NCBI GenBank assembly: GCA_036852015.1
Contig: JAANDG010000674.1
Location: 1 to 64,000 of the forward strand
Origin: Pelodera strongyloides
Lineage: Eukaryota > Nematoda > Chromadorea > Rhabditida > Rhabditidae
DNA: 64,000 nucleotides
Direction of reading: 5' to 3'
Position 1 is the stretch's first letter; each line of letters opens with the position of its first letter. A model generated the notes under the pieces. The model saw only the letters and a program-made list of their open reading frames with translations. It did not search any database and was not told where the DNA came from. The position numbers and the translations under genes were made by a program. Positions 1-12,429 of the stretch are shown here, one piece after another.

Positions 1-3000
1 GCCACAGGGTTTTTCGAAAGTTTTCGGCAAAACACACTGTGTCGGGACACTTTAGCCCGGCTACAACCTGCCACAGGGTTTTTCGAAAGTTTTCGGCAAA
101 ACACACTGTGTCGGGATCACTTTAGCCGGGCTACACCTGCCACAGGGTTTTTCGAAAGTTTTCGCCCGGGCTAAACACATCGGACACTTTAGCCCGGCTA
201 CATCTGCCACAGGGGTTTTCGGCAAACACACCCTACATCTTGCCACAGGGTTTTTCGAAAGTTTTCGGCAAACACACACTGTGTCGGGATACTTTAGCCC
301 GGGCTACATCTTGCCACAGGGTTTTTCGAAAGTTTTCGGCAAAAACACACTGTGGCGGATCACTTTACCCGGGCTACTTCTTGCACAGGGTTTAAAAAAC
401 ACTGTGTCACTTTAGCCCGGGCTACATCCTGCCACAGGGTTTTTCGAAAGTTTTCGGCAAAACACACTGTGTCGGGATACTTTAGCCCGGGCTACTCTTG
501 CCACAGGGTTTTTTCGAAAGTTTTCGGCAAAACACACTGTGTCGGGATCACTTTAGCTCTTGCACACAGGGTTTTTCGAAAGTTTTCGGCAAAACACTTG
601 TCGGGAGCCCGGGCTACATTGCCACAGGGTTTTTCGAAAAGTTTCGGCAAAACACTGTGTCGGGAGCCCGGGCCTACATCCTGCCACAGGGTTTTCGAAA
701 GTTTTTGGCAAAACACACTGTGTCGGGATCACTTTAGCCCGGGCTACATCCTGCCACAGGGTTTTTCGAAAGTTTCAAAACACACTGTGTCGGGATCACT
801 TTAGCCCGGGCTTTTTGCTTTTTTCGAAAGTTTTCGGCAAAACACTGTCGGGATCACTTTAGCCCGGGCTACATCTTGCCACAGGGTTTTTCGAAAGTTT
901 TCGGCAACACACGTGTCGGGATCACTTTAGCCCGGCTACATCTTCCACAGGGTTTTTCGACAAGTTTTCGGCAAAACACACTGTGGACTACTTTAGCCCG
1001 GGGTACATCTTGCCACAGGGTTTTCGAAAGTTTTCGGCAAAAACACTGTGTCGGGATCACTTTAGCCCGGGCTACATCTTGCCCAGGGTTTTTCGAAAGT
1101 TTTCGGCAAAACACCTGTGTCGGGATCACTTAGCCCGGGCTACTTGCCACAGGGTTTTCGAAAGTTTTCGGCAAAACACACCTGTGGCGGGATCATTTAG
1201 CCCGGCCACATCTGCCACAGGGTTTTTCGAAAGTTTTCGGCGAAAACACCTGTGTCAGCCCGGGCTACTTCTTGCCACAGGGTTTTTCGAAAGTTTTCGG
1301 CAAAACACACTGTGTCGGGATCACTTTAGCCCGGGCTACATCTTGCCACAGGGTTTTTCGAAAGTTTTCGGCAAAACACACTGTGTCGGGATCACTTTAG
1401 CCCGGGCTACAACCTGCCACAGGGTTTTTCGAAAGTTTTCGGCAAAACACACTGTGTCGGGATCACTTTAACCCGGGCACTTGCCACAGGGTTTTTCGAA
1501 AGTTTTCGGCAAAACACCCTGTGTCGGGATCACTTTAACCCGGGCTACATCTTGCCACAGGGTTTTTCGAAAGTTTTCGGCAAAACACACTGTGTCGGGA
1601 TCACTTTAGCCCGGGCTACATCTTGCCACAGGGTTTTTCGAAAGTTTTCGGCAAAACACACTGTGTCGGGATCACTTTAGCCCGGGCTACATCCTGCCAC
1701 AGGGTTTTTCGAAAGTTTTCGGCAAAACACACTGTGTCGGGATCACTTTAGCCCGGGCTACATCTTGCCACAGGGTTTTTCGAAAGTTTTCGGCAAAACA
1801 CACTGTGTCGGGATCACTTTAGCCCGGGCTACATCTTGCCACAGGGTTTTTCGAAAGTTTTCGGCAAAACACACTGTGTCGGGATCACTTTAGCCCGGGC
1901 TACTTCTTGCCACAGGGTTTTTCGAAAGTTTTCGGCAAAACACACTGTGGGATCACTTTAGCCCGGGCTACATCTTGCCACAGGGTTTTTCGAAAGTTTT
2001 CGGCAAAACACACTGTGTCGGGATCACTTTAGCCCGGGCTACTTCTGCCACAGGGTTTTTCGAAAGTTTTCGGCAAAACACTTTAGCCCGGGCTACATCT
2101 TGCCACAGGGTTTTTCGAAAGTTTTCGGCAAAACACACTGTGTCGGGATCACTTTAGCCCGGGCTACATCTTGCCACAGGGTTTTTCGAAAGTTTTCGGC
2201 AAAACACACTGTGTCGGGATCACTTTAGCCCGGGCTACATCTTGCCACAGGGTTTTTCGAAAGTTTTCGGCAAAACACACTGTGTCGGGATCACTTTAGC
2301 CCGGGCTACATTCTTGCCACAGGGTTTTTCGAAAGTTTTCGGCAAAACACACTGTGTCGGGATCACTTTAAGCCCGGGCTATTGCCACAGGGTTTTTCGA
2401 AAGTTTTCGGCAAAACACTGTGTCGGGACATTGACCCGGGCTACATCTTGCCACAGGGTTTTTCGAAAGTTTTCGGCAAAACACACTGTGTCGGGATCAC
2501 TTTAGCCCGGGCTACATCTTGCCACAGGGTTTTCGAAAGTTTTCGGCAAAACACTCTGTGTCGAGATCAAGCCCGGGGTACATTCTTGCCACAGGGTTTT
2601 TCGAAAGTTTCGGCAAAACACCTGTGTCGGGATCAGCCCGGGCTACTCTTGCCACAGGGTTTTTTCGAAAGTTTTCGGCAAAACCAATGTGGACACTTTA
2701 GCCCGGGCTAATCTTGCCACAGGGTTTTTCGAAAGTTTTCGGCAAAACACACTGTGTCGGGATCACTTTAGCCCGGGCTACATCCCACAGGGTTTTTCGA
2801 AGTTTTCGGCAAAACACACTGTGTCGGGATCCTTTAGCCCGGCTACAACATCTTGCCACAGGGTTTTTCGAAAGTTTTTTTCGGCAAAGTGTTTTTAGCC
2901 GGGCTACACCTTGCCACAGGGTTTTTCGAACGGCAAAACACACTGTGTCGGGATCACTTTACCCGGGCACATTCTTGCCACAGGGTTTTCGAAAGTTTTC

Positions 3001-4990
3001 GGCAAAACACTGTGGCGAGCCCGGCTACATTTGCCACAGGGTTTTTCGAAAGTTTTCGGCGAAAACACACTGTGCGGGATATTTAACCCGGGGTACTTCT
3101 GCCACAGGGTTTTTCGAAAGTTTTCGGCAAAAACTGTGTGGGATACTTCCCGGCTACATCTTGCCACAGGTTTTTCGAAGTTTCGGCAAAACACTTTAGG
3201 GCTACATCTTGCCACAGGGTTTTTCGAAAGTTTTCGGCAAAACACATGGTCGGGATTTACGGCATTGCCACAGGGTTTTTTCGAAAGTTTTCGGCAAAAC
3301 ACACTGTGGGATCACTTTAGCCCGGGCTACATCTGCCACAGGGTTTTTCGAAAGTTTTCGGCAAAACACACTGTGTCGGGATCACTTTAGCCCGGGCTAC
3401 ATTTTCGAAAGTGTTCGGGATCGGGGCTACACTTGCCACAGGGTTTTTCGAAAGTTTTCGGCAAAACACACTGTGTCGGGACACCACTTTAGCCCGGGCT
3501 ACATCCTGCCACAGGGTTTTTCGAAAGTTTTCGGCAAAACACACTTGTCGGGATCACTTTAGCCCGGGCTACTTCTTGCCACAGGTTTTTCGAAAGTTTT
3601 CGGCAAAACCACACTGTGTCGGATCACTTACCCGGGCTACATCTTGCCACAGGGTTTTTCGAAAGTTTTCGGCAAAACACACTGTGTCGGGATCACTTTA
3701 GCCCGGGCTACATCTTTGCCACAGGTTTTTCGAAAGTTTTTTGTTCCACAGGGTTTTCGAAAGTTTTCGGCAACACACTGTGTCGGGATCACTTTAGCCC
3801 GGGCTACATCTTCCACAGGGTTTTTCGAAATTTTCGGCAAAAACACTGTGTCGGACACTTTAGCCCGGGCTACTTGCCACAGGGGTTTTTCGAAAGTTTT
3901 CGGCACAACACACTGTGTGGGGATCACTTTAGCCCGGGCTACATCTTGCCACAGGGTTTTTCGAAAGTTTTCGGCAAAACACTTTAGCCCGGGCTACATC
4001 TTGCCACAGGGTTTTTCGAAAGTTTTCGGCAAAACACACTGTGTCGGGATCACTTTAGCCCGGGCTACATCTTGCCACAGGGTTTTTCGAAAGTTTTCGG
4101 CAAAACACACTGTGTCGGGATCACTTTAGCCCGGGCTACATCCTGCCACAGGGTTTTCGAAAGTTTTCGGCAAAACACACTGTGTCGGGATCACTTTAGC
4201 CCGGGCTAATCTTGCCACAGGGTTTTTCGAAAGTTTTCGGCAAAACACACTGTGTCGGGATCACTTTAGCCCGGGCTACTTGCCACAGGGTTTTTCGAAA
4301 GTTTTCGGCAAAACACACTGTGTCGGGATCACTTTAGCCCGGGATACTTCTTGCCACAGGGTTTTTCGAAAGTTTCGGCAAAACACACTTGTCGCCCCGG
4401 GCTACTTCTTGCCACAGGGTTTTTCGAAAGTTTTCGGCAAAACACTTTCGCCCGGGCTACATCTTGCCACAGGTTTTTCGAAGTTTTTGGCAAAACACAC
4501 TGTTCGGATCACTTTAGCCCGGGTACATCTTGCCACAGGGTTTTTCGAAAGTTTTCAGCAGAAAACACTGTGGCGGGATTACTTTTACCCGGGCTCCATC
4601 TTGCCAAAGTGTTTTTCGAAGGTTTTAAGCAGAAAACACTGCGTCGGGTTTACTTTAACCCGGGCAACATCTTGTCACATTGTTTTTCGAAAGTTTTCAG
4701 CAGAAAACACTGTGGCGGGATTACTTTTACCCGGGCTCCATCTTGCCACAGTGTTTTTCGAAGGTTTTAAGCAGAAAACACTGCGTCGGGTTTACTTTAA
4801 CCCGGGCAACATCTTGTCACATTGTTTTTCGAAAGTTTTCAGCAGAACACACTGTGTCTGGATTACTTTAACCCGGCTACTATTGCCACGGTTTTTCGAG
4901 GTTTTAGCGAACACCTGTGGCGGGAGTCTAAATCTTGCCACAGTGTTGCAGTGCTAAATCTTGCCACAGTGTTGCGAAAATTCCCCAAGA
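1..4990. repeat. 71-bp tandem satellite array
   Basis: Tandem repeat with a 71-base period, measured for example between CACTGTGTCGGG at 1801 and at 1872. About 70 units start at the window edge, so the array continues to the left. Each unit carries the palindrome AGCCCGGGCT and a hairpin-like inverted pair, CACAG-GTTTT against AAAAC-CTGTG, around a TTCGAAAG core. Units at about 1540-2500 and 3990-4340 are nearly identical. Units at 1-1260 and 2500-3900 have many short deletions. The right edge (about 4540-4990) is diverged. All open frames here are translations of the repeat, not genes. Confidence 0.97.
4540..4860. repeat. 142-bp dimeric higher-order repeat at satellite edge
   Basis: Near the right edge of the array two alternating 71-bp variants form a 142-bp dimer. 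The motif GAAAACACTGTGGCGGG recurs at 4561 and 4703, exactly 142 bases apart, with the other variant (GAAAACACTGCGTCGGG) in between. This is an older, more diverged layer than the homogeneous array to its left. Confidence 0.8.
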
Positions 4991-5774
4991 AACTTTCCGT
5001 ATCATTTGCTGACCAAATATGGTCTAGAAGATATCCATAAAATTTCGCTGTTATACCATGTCGATAATTTTACCTAAAACAGCATAAAAACATAAATAGC
5101 TTCCGCAAGAAATTCAATTTGCTGTATTGATAACGTACGTTGAAGAAATTCACATATTCGTTTACAGTATCATTTTTTTCGAACTTCCCGCGCGTGTAAT
5201 AGACATCGTGCTGGGAATTTTAAGAGAGGACAGAGAAAAATACAGTTTAAAGGTGTATTTCAGCTATTATTTTCCTTTTGCAAAACGACTGGAACTGTTG
5301 TTTAGTTCTCGATCATAAAAGATATGTTCGTACATTTTGATGGTTTTGCTGCATTAGCTCCTTGTTTACACCTATTTTGTTTGGTACGTAGTTGTTCCCT
5401 GTTTGCACCTTTGATTGTATTCGGTGAGGAGTTCTTTGGGTGCTATGGGGAAAATGTGCGATTGTTCTTGGCATTGTTTATCATCAGATTCCTTGCTTCC
5501 TTTTCATTTGATCAGGTTCCTTGCTGGAGACTCATAACAATAATTGACTAAGGTGGCTCTTTTTTCTGCTACTAGCACTCAGAAAAGATTATAGCTGCTC
5601 GCTATATTGGCGCCAAATCTATGTCTTCCGCTTTACTTCGGTGTACACTGAATAAAGTATTCATATATATTGCCACCTTCTCATGTGTATTGTATGTGTT
5701 TTTCTCCCACTTGATTACTAAGACATTGGTCAGTGTCCTAGCCAGAAACTCTTCACCGTCACAAACTTGTTTCA
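4991..5774. other. Intergenic region between satellite and lipid-binding protein gene
   Basis: No exon, RNA gene or known repeat is recognisable. The sequence ends in TTGTTTCAG at 5767-5775, two bases before the next start codon. That is a typical nematode 3' splice site and could be a trans-splice acceptor. Confidence 0.6.
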
Positions 5775-5777
5775 GAC

Positions 5778-6236
5778 ATGGCGGACGCTACGGTTCCAGA
5801 ATCCTACTTCGGTCGCTTCAAACTGGAGCGGAGCGAGAATTTTGACGAATACTTATCTTCAAAGGGTGTTGGTTGGATTCTGCGCAAAATGATCGGCTTC
5901 GCCAGTGTCACCAAGGTCTTCGGTCCTGATCCTGAATCACCCGGAAAATGGGTCATGGAGAATCTGACCTCGAAGAAGAACACAAAATACCACGGAATTG
6001 AGCTTGGAAAACCGTTTCAAGCCGAGGGACTCGACGGAAAACAGCACGAAATCACCTTTGACTTTTCGAATGATGGACTTTTGGAGAAGCACGTTAGACT
6101 GGACGATCCCAATGATAAGGGAGAGACTTATGTCTACACTGTCGATGGAGACCGCTTGGTCCTGAAGATGCAGAACGAGCAGGTCACTTGCCATAGATGG
6201 TTCAAGAAGGAGGAACCTGCTCCCATGCATCACTAA
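5778..6236 (+). CDS. Intracellular fatty-acid-binding protein (LBP/FABP family)
   Basis: A single uninterrupted 152-residue open frame ending in TAA. The N-terminus has the cytosolic FABP signature around residues 10-28 (G-R-F-K-L, then N-F-D-E-Y-L). The C-terminus ends a beta strand with T-C-H-R-W-F, where this family places ligand-contacting Arg and aromatic residues. Length is slightly above the usual 130-140. There is no signal peptide, so it is probably a cytosolic carrier of fatty acids or similar lipids. The ATG lies two bases after TTGTTTCAG, which supports this start and suggests trans-splicing or a 5'-UTR intron. Nematodes have several lbp paralogues and I cannot say which this is. 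NDUFA13 starts 331 bases downstream on the same strand. No clear AATAAA was seen after the stop. Confidence 0.9.
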   Translation: MADATVPESYFGRFKLERSENFDEYLSSKGVGWILRKMIGFASVTKVFGPDPESPGKWVMENLTSKKNTKYHGIELGKPFQAEGLDGKQHEITFDFSNDGLLEKHVRLDDPNDKGETYVYTVDGDRLVLKMQNEQVTCHRWFKKEEPAPMHH

Positions 6237-6567
6237 TCTCAATATCACTTTACTTTTCCCTCTTTTATTCTCTACCAGCCGGTTGAAAGAATTTAGTTGT
6301 GGACATAAAAACAAACAAAATCAGTGACAAACTCTTCTCCTTTATATAATAAGATTTCAATTATCACTCATTCACAGCTTTAGCATTTACTTTCGTTACC
6401 TCATCAAGTTGCTAAGCCTTTTTATTTGTATGCGTGTCTTAAATTCGTGTAGTTGCGCTCATGTTCATGTATATTTAATGTCATCTCATCGTAGTGCTTC
6501 GTGCCTTTCTGTGATAATCTATAATCGTAACTTATTTTGTTGGCTTTATATTTGAATAAATTTCAGG

Positions 6568-9500
6568 ATGGCGGGTACAGAGGCCGGTTTCCGGCAAGAA
6601 ATGCCTCCCCAGGGAGGATACAGAAAGTTCAACTTCCACCGAACGTTCCCGAAACTCGTCTGGAGACGTAAGTTGTTTTTTTCCTACGCGTACATTCCAC
6701 TTGTTTAAAGGGATATCATCGCACCCGGTTTTGAAAACCCTATGCTGGCAACTGTGGCAACTGCACTCCCATATAGTATGCAAATCAATCTGATCAGACT
6801 GAAACAGCGAGCAGTAGTATTGCACAGTTGTTTGTTGGTATACATGGGGATATATAGTCCAGAATACTTTGCAAAACTGGTTCTTATTACCGCTTTGAAA
6901 TAACAGATTTTAATGTAAACAGTAAAATACTGCAGAATCTTCTCTGATGTGTATTATGATGTGACCGTTGCACTTTAGTATAAGACCCAGAACTCATGGC
7001 ATTATTTATTTCTAGTGTTGTGAAGTTCAATGTCTTTGGGCACCTAGCACCTTTAAACTGAGGTGTGTATTAAATTTATTTGTGTTTCTGAAAACAGAAG
7101 TAAGATCTTCAGTTCAATGTCATAAAGTTTTGTTTTGTTTACAGCCGGAGCAGTTGTCGGTGTGGTTTTCGGCGCATCCGTCTATGGTGCATTCCAAGCA
7201 ATTGCATCCAAGAAGGCCGATGTGTGAGTTTTAGTTTCCTTGCGTGCGTTTGTAGTGTGGTCTATGCTAATAAGAAACTAACCAATACGCAGAGGGGGTA
7301 CCTAGTTTTGTAGTTTTTAGTGAAATTGCTCTTTGACTTCGAGCTCCGCAGACTTTTTCGAGTGTATGTAGAATAGAACTTTACTACTCCATCGCTTACT
7401 GTATTTATTAACCATTTGAATTTGACCAATTTGTGCCTACCTACCTACCATTGTCATTTATGAACAGAATAAGAGTCATTAGTTATTACCTTAATTTCAA
7501 AGTACTAGGGTATCCGGTATCTAAGGCAAGGTCAAGGTAACTCTTTTTTATCACCCATTGAGGCGCCGTATTGTGAATTACCGATTATTTCTGTGCTTAG
7601 CACTAAAGCGAAATACCGGCCGGTTCTTGAAACGCATCGTGGACAACTGCATTCTTATGCGGCTTATGCAAATGAGCATAAATTAGAATAAAAATCGGGA
7701 TAAATTCGAGTAAATTAGCATAAATACATAAGAATTCAGTTGTCAACGATGCGTTTCAAAAACCGGCCGATATTTCGCTTTAAAGCGAATTAGCGGTCGG
7801 TTTCAACAAAAAAATACGAAAAGAGGAGGAGTAAACAACCGTGCGTTTACCGCCGTTTTCAAAAAGTGCATTTTTGCACTTTTACTAGCCAAATTCGAAA
7901 TATTTTGTCAACATTTCGTCATTTGGATGCTTCGGAGTGTGTGATCATTTGAAAAGGCCATCCCTCGATTTTTCCGGGGCCGTGCTAGTATAAAAATCGG
8001 CAAATCGCCGGAAGCGAATTTTCCCATACAAAATCGCAAAAAATGGTTGTTTGAGAACATTTTTATGCAAGACGCACTTATTTGTTTGTGTTTTTATGGT
8101 TATTTTCGTTTATAACTTTTTTCAAACCATTTTTGGTGGAAAAACCCCAAACCGGGTGGTATTTCGCTTTAACTATTTATGGGCCCTTATCCTTATTGTG
8201 GACTGTGAACTCTAGATGAAGTACATTTGTTTTAGAACGGAAAAGTTTGAAGACGTCGATATCAACAACGCTATGGAGCCTTTCCTCACAGCAGAACGTG
8301 ATAGATAGTCAGTTTACTTTTTAATTTTATCATTTTAATTTATTCCGCGCTTTTGTACCAAAGATTCAACGTTATAACAATGAATAGTGGTTGTCGTCGG
8401 TTTTTGCAATTGTAAAGTTTCACCCTGGCGCTAAAAGGTGAATATACACCCAGTTTTTTATCTTCATTACTAGCATTGACATATGTAAAATATCTCAACG
8501 TAAAGCAAAAGGAAAGTTCCCTTTCCCTGTCATGAATCTTGTCCACATACACTGGTGAAAGTTATTGGATTATATGAGCTGTATTTACAGCAATAATTTC
8601 GAAAGATGTATATTTAGTGCCGTTCATCGTATTAATACTAGTTGCTGTGATATTGATATTCCCAACAATCCATTTTTTTTTCTTCAGTTTACACCTTATG
8701 CACCTTATGATTCGTAACCTTAAAACTATATATATATGCATTTTGTAAAGTTGAAACTATTTGTAGGTATTCAGTCATGGGACCCACGTAGGGTTTATTT
8801 ATAAAATACATCACAAAGTGTGCATTCGCGGATGAGAAAAAAAGAGCATAGAAACGGAAACAGATGACCGTAATATAAGAGTAGGGTTGAGTTTAATTCT
8901 CTGATAAATATAACAATCATTTCAGTTGGCTACAGCTGCTCAAGAAGAATCGCGATCTTGAAGCGGAGATAATGAAGGACGTTCCCGGGTGGAAGGTTGG
9001 TTTTATGCACATTTGATTCCGAATCTGGATCTACCTACTTTCGGTTCAGTTTATCAATTATACCATATCATTTTATCTTTTTTTTCTGTATTATTCTACG
9101 GAATCGGATCAAGGCATAAATAGGGTCCGCATCCGCATCTCAAAACTGGGGAGATGGTACAAGCCTCCGTCTGGAGGTAATTTAGACTAATTTTTGCATA
9201 TAGTGTATAAGGATTGGATGTTGACGGTTTTTTCGGGAGATGGTTCACCCGACCAGAAGGGTGATAGCTAAGAGAACGGGAGATGGTTGTCCGCATTTGG
9301 CGGGGTGCGTTATGCTATGAGTCGGATGATCGGCTCGATCCCCGTACCGACTTCGTATTAAATTAGCGCCACACCTGAACCCATGTACAATGCATCCATT
9401 TTGATATTTTCACTCTTGATCTTACGCTTTTAAGCCTTAATGCAGAAAGGTGTTGATTAAACTCTAATATTTAAACCCGGTCGTTCCTTCCGTGAGGTAT

Positions 9501-10292
9501 AATAAATCCCATGCGTCACTAGAGACTTTCGCCGAACACTAAACGGTTGCTGATCTCTGTTGAGTTCGCCGAACATGAATGTTTTTGTGAAACGATATGT
9601 TTCGCTAAATTTACAAATGTGCGGTAGTCGCCGAGTATACGTTGGGTCTTGAAAGATTAAATCCGTATTGTCAAAAGTTTGCATGGGATATATAAGAAAT
9701 TCGTAGCGTATGCAAGTTTCCCAAAGTAGGTACAATATGGCTTTAAGAACAATTATTGATTTGGCGGTTGTGATTAGTTGAATACAAACAAAAAAAAACT
9801 TCTAACTTTCGTTTAGGTGGGAACCTGGTACGGTGAGCCCGTCTACTTTACCCTCGGAGAGAAGTGGTGGGATCCTTCAGCCACGGAGGTGAGTACATCA
9901 TTATTCTATTTTATCCTTTATATTTTTCTCCAATTGTCGCGATGCACCTCTTAGGGTTGCCGAAACGCTACCAAACCTTGCTAATGCATGAATTCGTGTT
10001 TTACTGGTTTGAATTTTGAATCTTGTTTAGTATGTAGTTACATCAAAGTTTCACCCTGAGCTATTGATTATCATTTGGATTTTTTGTTTGAGCTAGTGGT
10101 CGTACATGGTGACCTAGTACTGGATCGATCCGACGGTTTTTATTTTATATTATGACTCATGTTTAGGTGTTCGCTCACTCTTGGGGCGAGTCGGAGTCTC
10201 GTGAACATTTGTGGCGACACCATTCGGAGTATGCCGCACCCAAATTCTACGACAATCTCCTCCCCAAGAGTATCTCCAAGTACTTTTGGTAA
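6568..10292 (+). CDS. NDUFA13: NDUFA13 / GRIM-19, accessory subunit of mitochondrial complex I
   Basis: Six exons, all joining in frame with GT-AG introns: 6568-6667, 7145-7223, 8236-8307, 8926-8995, 9817-9888, 10167-10292, giving 172 residues. The N-terminal Q-E-M-P-P-Q-G-G-Y-R motif, one hydrophobic membrane segment in exon 2 (A-V-V-G-V-V-F-G-A-S-V-Y-G) and I-M-K-D-V-P-G-W-K-V-G-T in exons 4-5 are hallmarks of GRIM-19. It is an accessory subunit of NADH:ubiquinone oxidoreductase in the inner mitochondrial membrane. The C-terminus is longer than in vertebrates, ending K-Y-F-W. The start follows ATTTCAG by three bases. AATAAA at 10346-10351 is a likely polyadenylation signal. The longest intron (7224-8235) holds two palindromic elements. 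Confidence 0.93.
7604..7784. repeat. Palindromic TTAA element, family A (copy 1)
   Basis: Long inverted repeat in the second NDUFA13 intron. The left end reads TAAAGCGAAATACCGGCCGG and the right end is its complement, ending TTTCGCTTTAA. The interior has the shared ATGCAAATGAGCATAAATTA motif. Confidence 0.85.
7781..8172. repeat. Palindrome-ended element sharing the TTAA of its neighbour
   Basis: The sequence starts TTAAAGCGAATTAGCGGTCG and ends GGTGGTATTTCGCTTTAA. Its termini resemble family A, but the 390-base interior is unrelated. It abuts the preceding element directly and uses the same TTAA. Confidence 0.65.
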
Positions 10293-10345
10293 TAGGAGCA
10301 TAGGAAACGACAGTAGATTTTTAATGATAAGCGTGTAAGAGGAAG

Positions 10346-10351
10346 AATAAA
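10346..10351 (+). terminator. Polyadenylation signal AATAAA for NDUFA13
   Basis: AATAAA lies 54 bases after the NDUFA13 stop codon and is the first such hexamer downstream on the plus strand. Confidence 0.6.
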
Positions 10352-10427
10352 TATGATTATTCACAATGTGTATATCTGTGTAGATTCAGTATGTTATTAG
10401 GATGTCGAATTAAGATTCGATAAAAAT

Positions 10428-12429
10428 TTATTGACCCGTGCTGCCTTGATTTGACTTGAGATTGATTGAATAGCCACCCGATTCGTTTGGAGTAAGCTGG
10501 AAACTATCGGTCGACATACCGAAGGGACGGAGAACCATGTCGCCGAGGCCCTGAAAGAGAAATATTAAATTAGGTTTTGGATCAGACAATACCCTTTAAA
10601 GCGGAATACCGGCCGCTTTTTGAAACGCACATCGTGAACGACTGTATCCTTACGTATTTATGCTAATTTACTCGATTTTTCATTGAAATTTATCTTCATT
10701 GGCATATGCTGCATAAGAATTCTGGTATATTCTATGCGTTTCAAAAACCGGCCAGTATTTCGATTTAAGCTATAGAAAGGAGCAAAGCTCCGATGTGGTG
10801 TGTATTAGTCTATACCGGGTCGCATGGCTGCGGCGCAAACTAACACCGCGGTGTTTTTGAGCCGCATCGTAACATACCTTCAATTTATTCATCATTTCTT
10901 TCTTCAGCTCTTCATTTTTCACATTCAACCGTTCTTGCACCTGAATCATGTTTTTTTATCAATGATAGGATTCGAACTAGAGGAGGACTAGTCGCTAGAC
11001 CTTCCACGATTTGTGATGCTTGAAAGTAGGCACTTGCACAGCCAGAAGACTTGCACATCAACGTATCACTCTCGAAACGGTAAGGAATAGGAGCCAGAGG
11101 CCATATTCACCATCCCATTCCCTCCGGGAAATATTCCCTGGGGACAGAAAATAGCATTTCTAGTGCGAGACACGCAGAGAAAAAGACGGAGAATTCCCCA
11201 TGGGGAATTGAGTGGTGAATATGGCCTCTGGACCGACGGCATGGGACTGATGCGTCTAACCTTACCTTGCAATAGATTACTAATTTTCTTACCTCCGCCA
11301 GCTTCACCGCGTAGTGCCTTCTCTCTGGGAACCTCTTCTGCAGTTCCGTATAGTCGTCGATCGCCTGTTGAAGCTTGTCCTCCTGCTTTGAGAGCGCGAA
11401 CGCCCGACGCTCTACAAAAGTACACCTTATTTGCATACGACGTGCAATTACCTCATTCCGAAATCAGATTTAAACCGAAACATGGGCAGTTAGGATTCAA
11501 AAGTGATCGCCTTCCCTATGCAACTGTGGCAGCGGCTTTCGCAGGTGGTTTTTAGCAAATAAACAAATCTAGCTGGAGGTGCACAACTTACTAGACTTAC
11601 TGTGGCCCTTTGTCTCGAAATCACGAAACGAAATCGGCTACAGTAATCGACATAGTTAAAAACTACAGTAAGCCAACCCAGCCAATTCTCACCCAGCGGC
11701 TTTTCATTGGGACATCCGGCATCAATTGCCCGGGTGGCCATCTCGACGGCCGGCTCCCACTGTTCCTGCTTGATGAATACGGCAGCCATGTTGGATAGGA
11801 GAAGGGAGCGAAGTTCGCCTGACTTTTCCTCGTCTTCGGCACACAGGTCCAAAGCTTAAATAACAAGCTGAAAGAGCAAAGAACGCACAAATTGTGTTGC
11901 TTGATATAAAGAGGAAATCCGAACAAATATCTTTGAATAAGGGAATGTTTAGAAAGTAAGTCTCAACGCTTTATTTCGGTACGTCATCTCGTACCGGGAT
12001 AAAGTACTGGTTGGTGAAACCTTACGGATAGGTACTGTACTCGTCATGCCAAATAAGGGGCCGCCTTTCCAACAAATCGTAACCAAAACCTACCGTAACC
12101 CCTCAGTCCCCCCCCCCCCCAACAAAGATTCTTGAAGCGAAATGGTTTTTCGAACGCATCGTGAACAACCCAAATCTTACTTATTTATGCTAATTCGCTT
12201 GATTTTTTATTCTAATTTCTGTTGATTTGCATTCGCTGCATAAGAATGGTGGCGTACTCGATGCGTTTCAAGAACCGGCCGGTATTCCGCTTTAATACTT
12301 ACCATTCTGATACGTTTCCTTTGCCAGCTCATATTCTCCATTGGCAAAGTGATTGTTCCCTTTCTTCTTCAATTCCTCAATGTTCTTCTGTTCCTCTGGT
12401 GTCTCCACTATCTCCTCCACAATAGCCAT
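10428..12429 (-). CDS. TTC1: TTC1-like tetratricopeptide repeat protein
   Basis: Five exons on the minus strand, all in phase: 12429-12303, 11854-11693, 11411-11293, 10940-10878, 10550-10428, giving 197 residues. Residues about 15-130 carry TPR helices (G-N-N-H-F-A-N-G-E-Y-E-L-A; L-R-S-L-L-L-S-N-M-A-A-V-F; and the ...Q-A-I-D-D-Y-T-E-L-Q-K helix). The C-terminus, starting G-L-G-D-M-V-L-R-P-F-G, is the conserved TTC1 tail. TTC1 proteins bind Hsp70/Hsp90-type chaperones, so a cytosolic adaptor role is likely. It is shorter than mammalian TTC1 because the N-terminal extension is missing. The stop TAA lies within AATAAA (minus strand, about 10431-10426). It converges with NDUFA13, with 136 bases between the stop codons. 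Confidence 0.9.
10595..10768. repeat. Palindromic TTAA element, family A (copy 2)
   Basis: The left arm is TTTAAAGCGGAATACCGGCC and the right arm GGCCAGTATTTCGATTTAA. It lies in the last intron of the TTC1-like gene. Confidence 0.85.
11095..11230. repeat. Foldback element, family G (copy 1)
   Basis: The ends CAGAGGCCATATTCACCA and TGGTGAATATGGCCTCTG are complementary. The interior is a second inverted pair (CCCATTCCC / GGGGAATTGAG). It lies in a TTC1-like intron. Confidence 0.85.
12131..12295. repeat. Palindromic TTAA element, family A (copy 3)
   Basis: The decayed left arm is CTTGAAGCGAAATGGTTTTT and the right arm CCGGCCGGTATTCCGCTTTA. It lies in the first intron of the TTC1-like gene, just downstream of exon 1. 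Confidence 0.8.

Noticed and set aside
1..4990. Regular repeat-spacer pattern resembling a CRISPR array
   Set aside because: There are no unique spacers, the unit is continuous at 71 bp, and the genes around it are eukaryotic.
61..5040. Many overlapping open frames of 60-225 codons on both strands
   Set aside because: They are translations of the 71-bp satellite. They repeat the same peptide with frameshifts and have no independent gene signal.
10970..11025. tRNA-like B box (AGTTCGAATCC, minus strand) next to a weak A box
   Set aside because: No acceptor or anticodon stem can be paired. At most it is an old SINE fragment, too weak to annotate.
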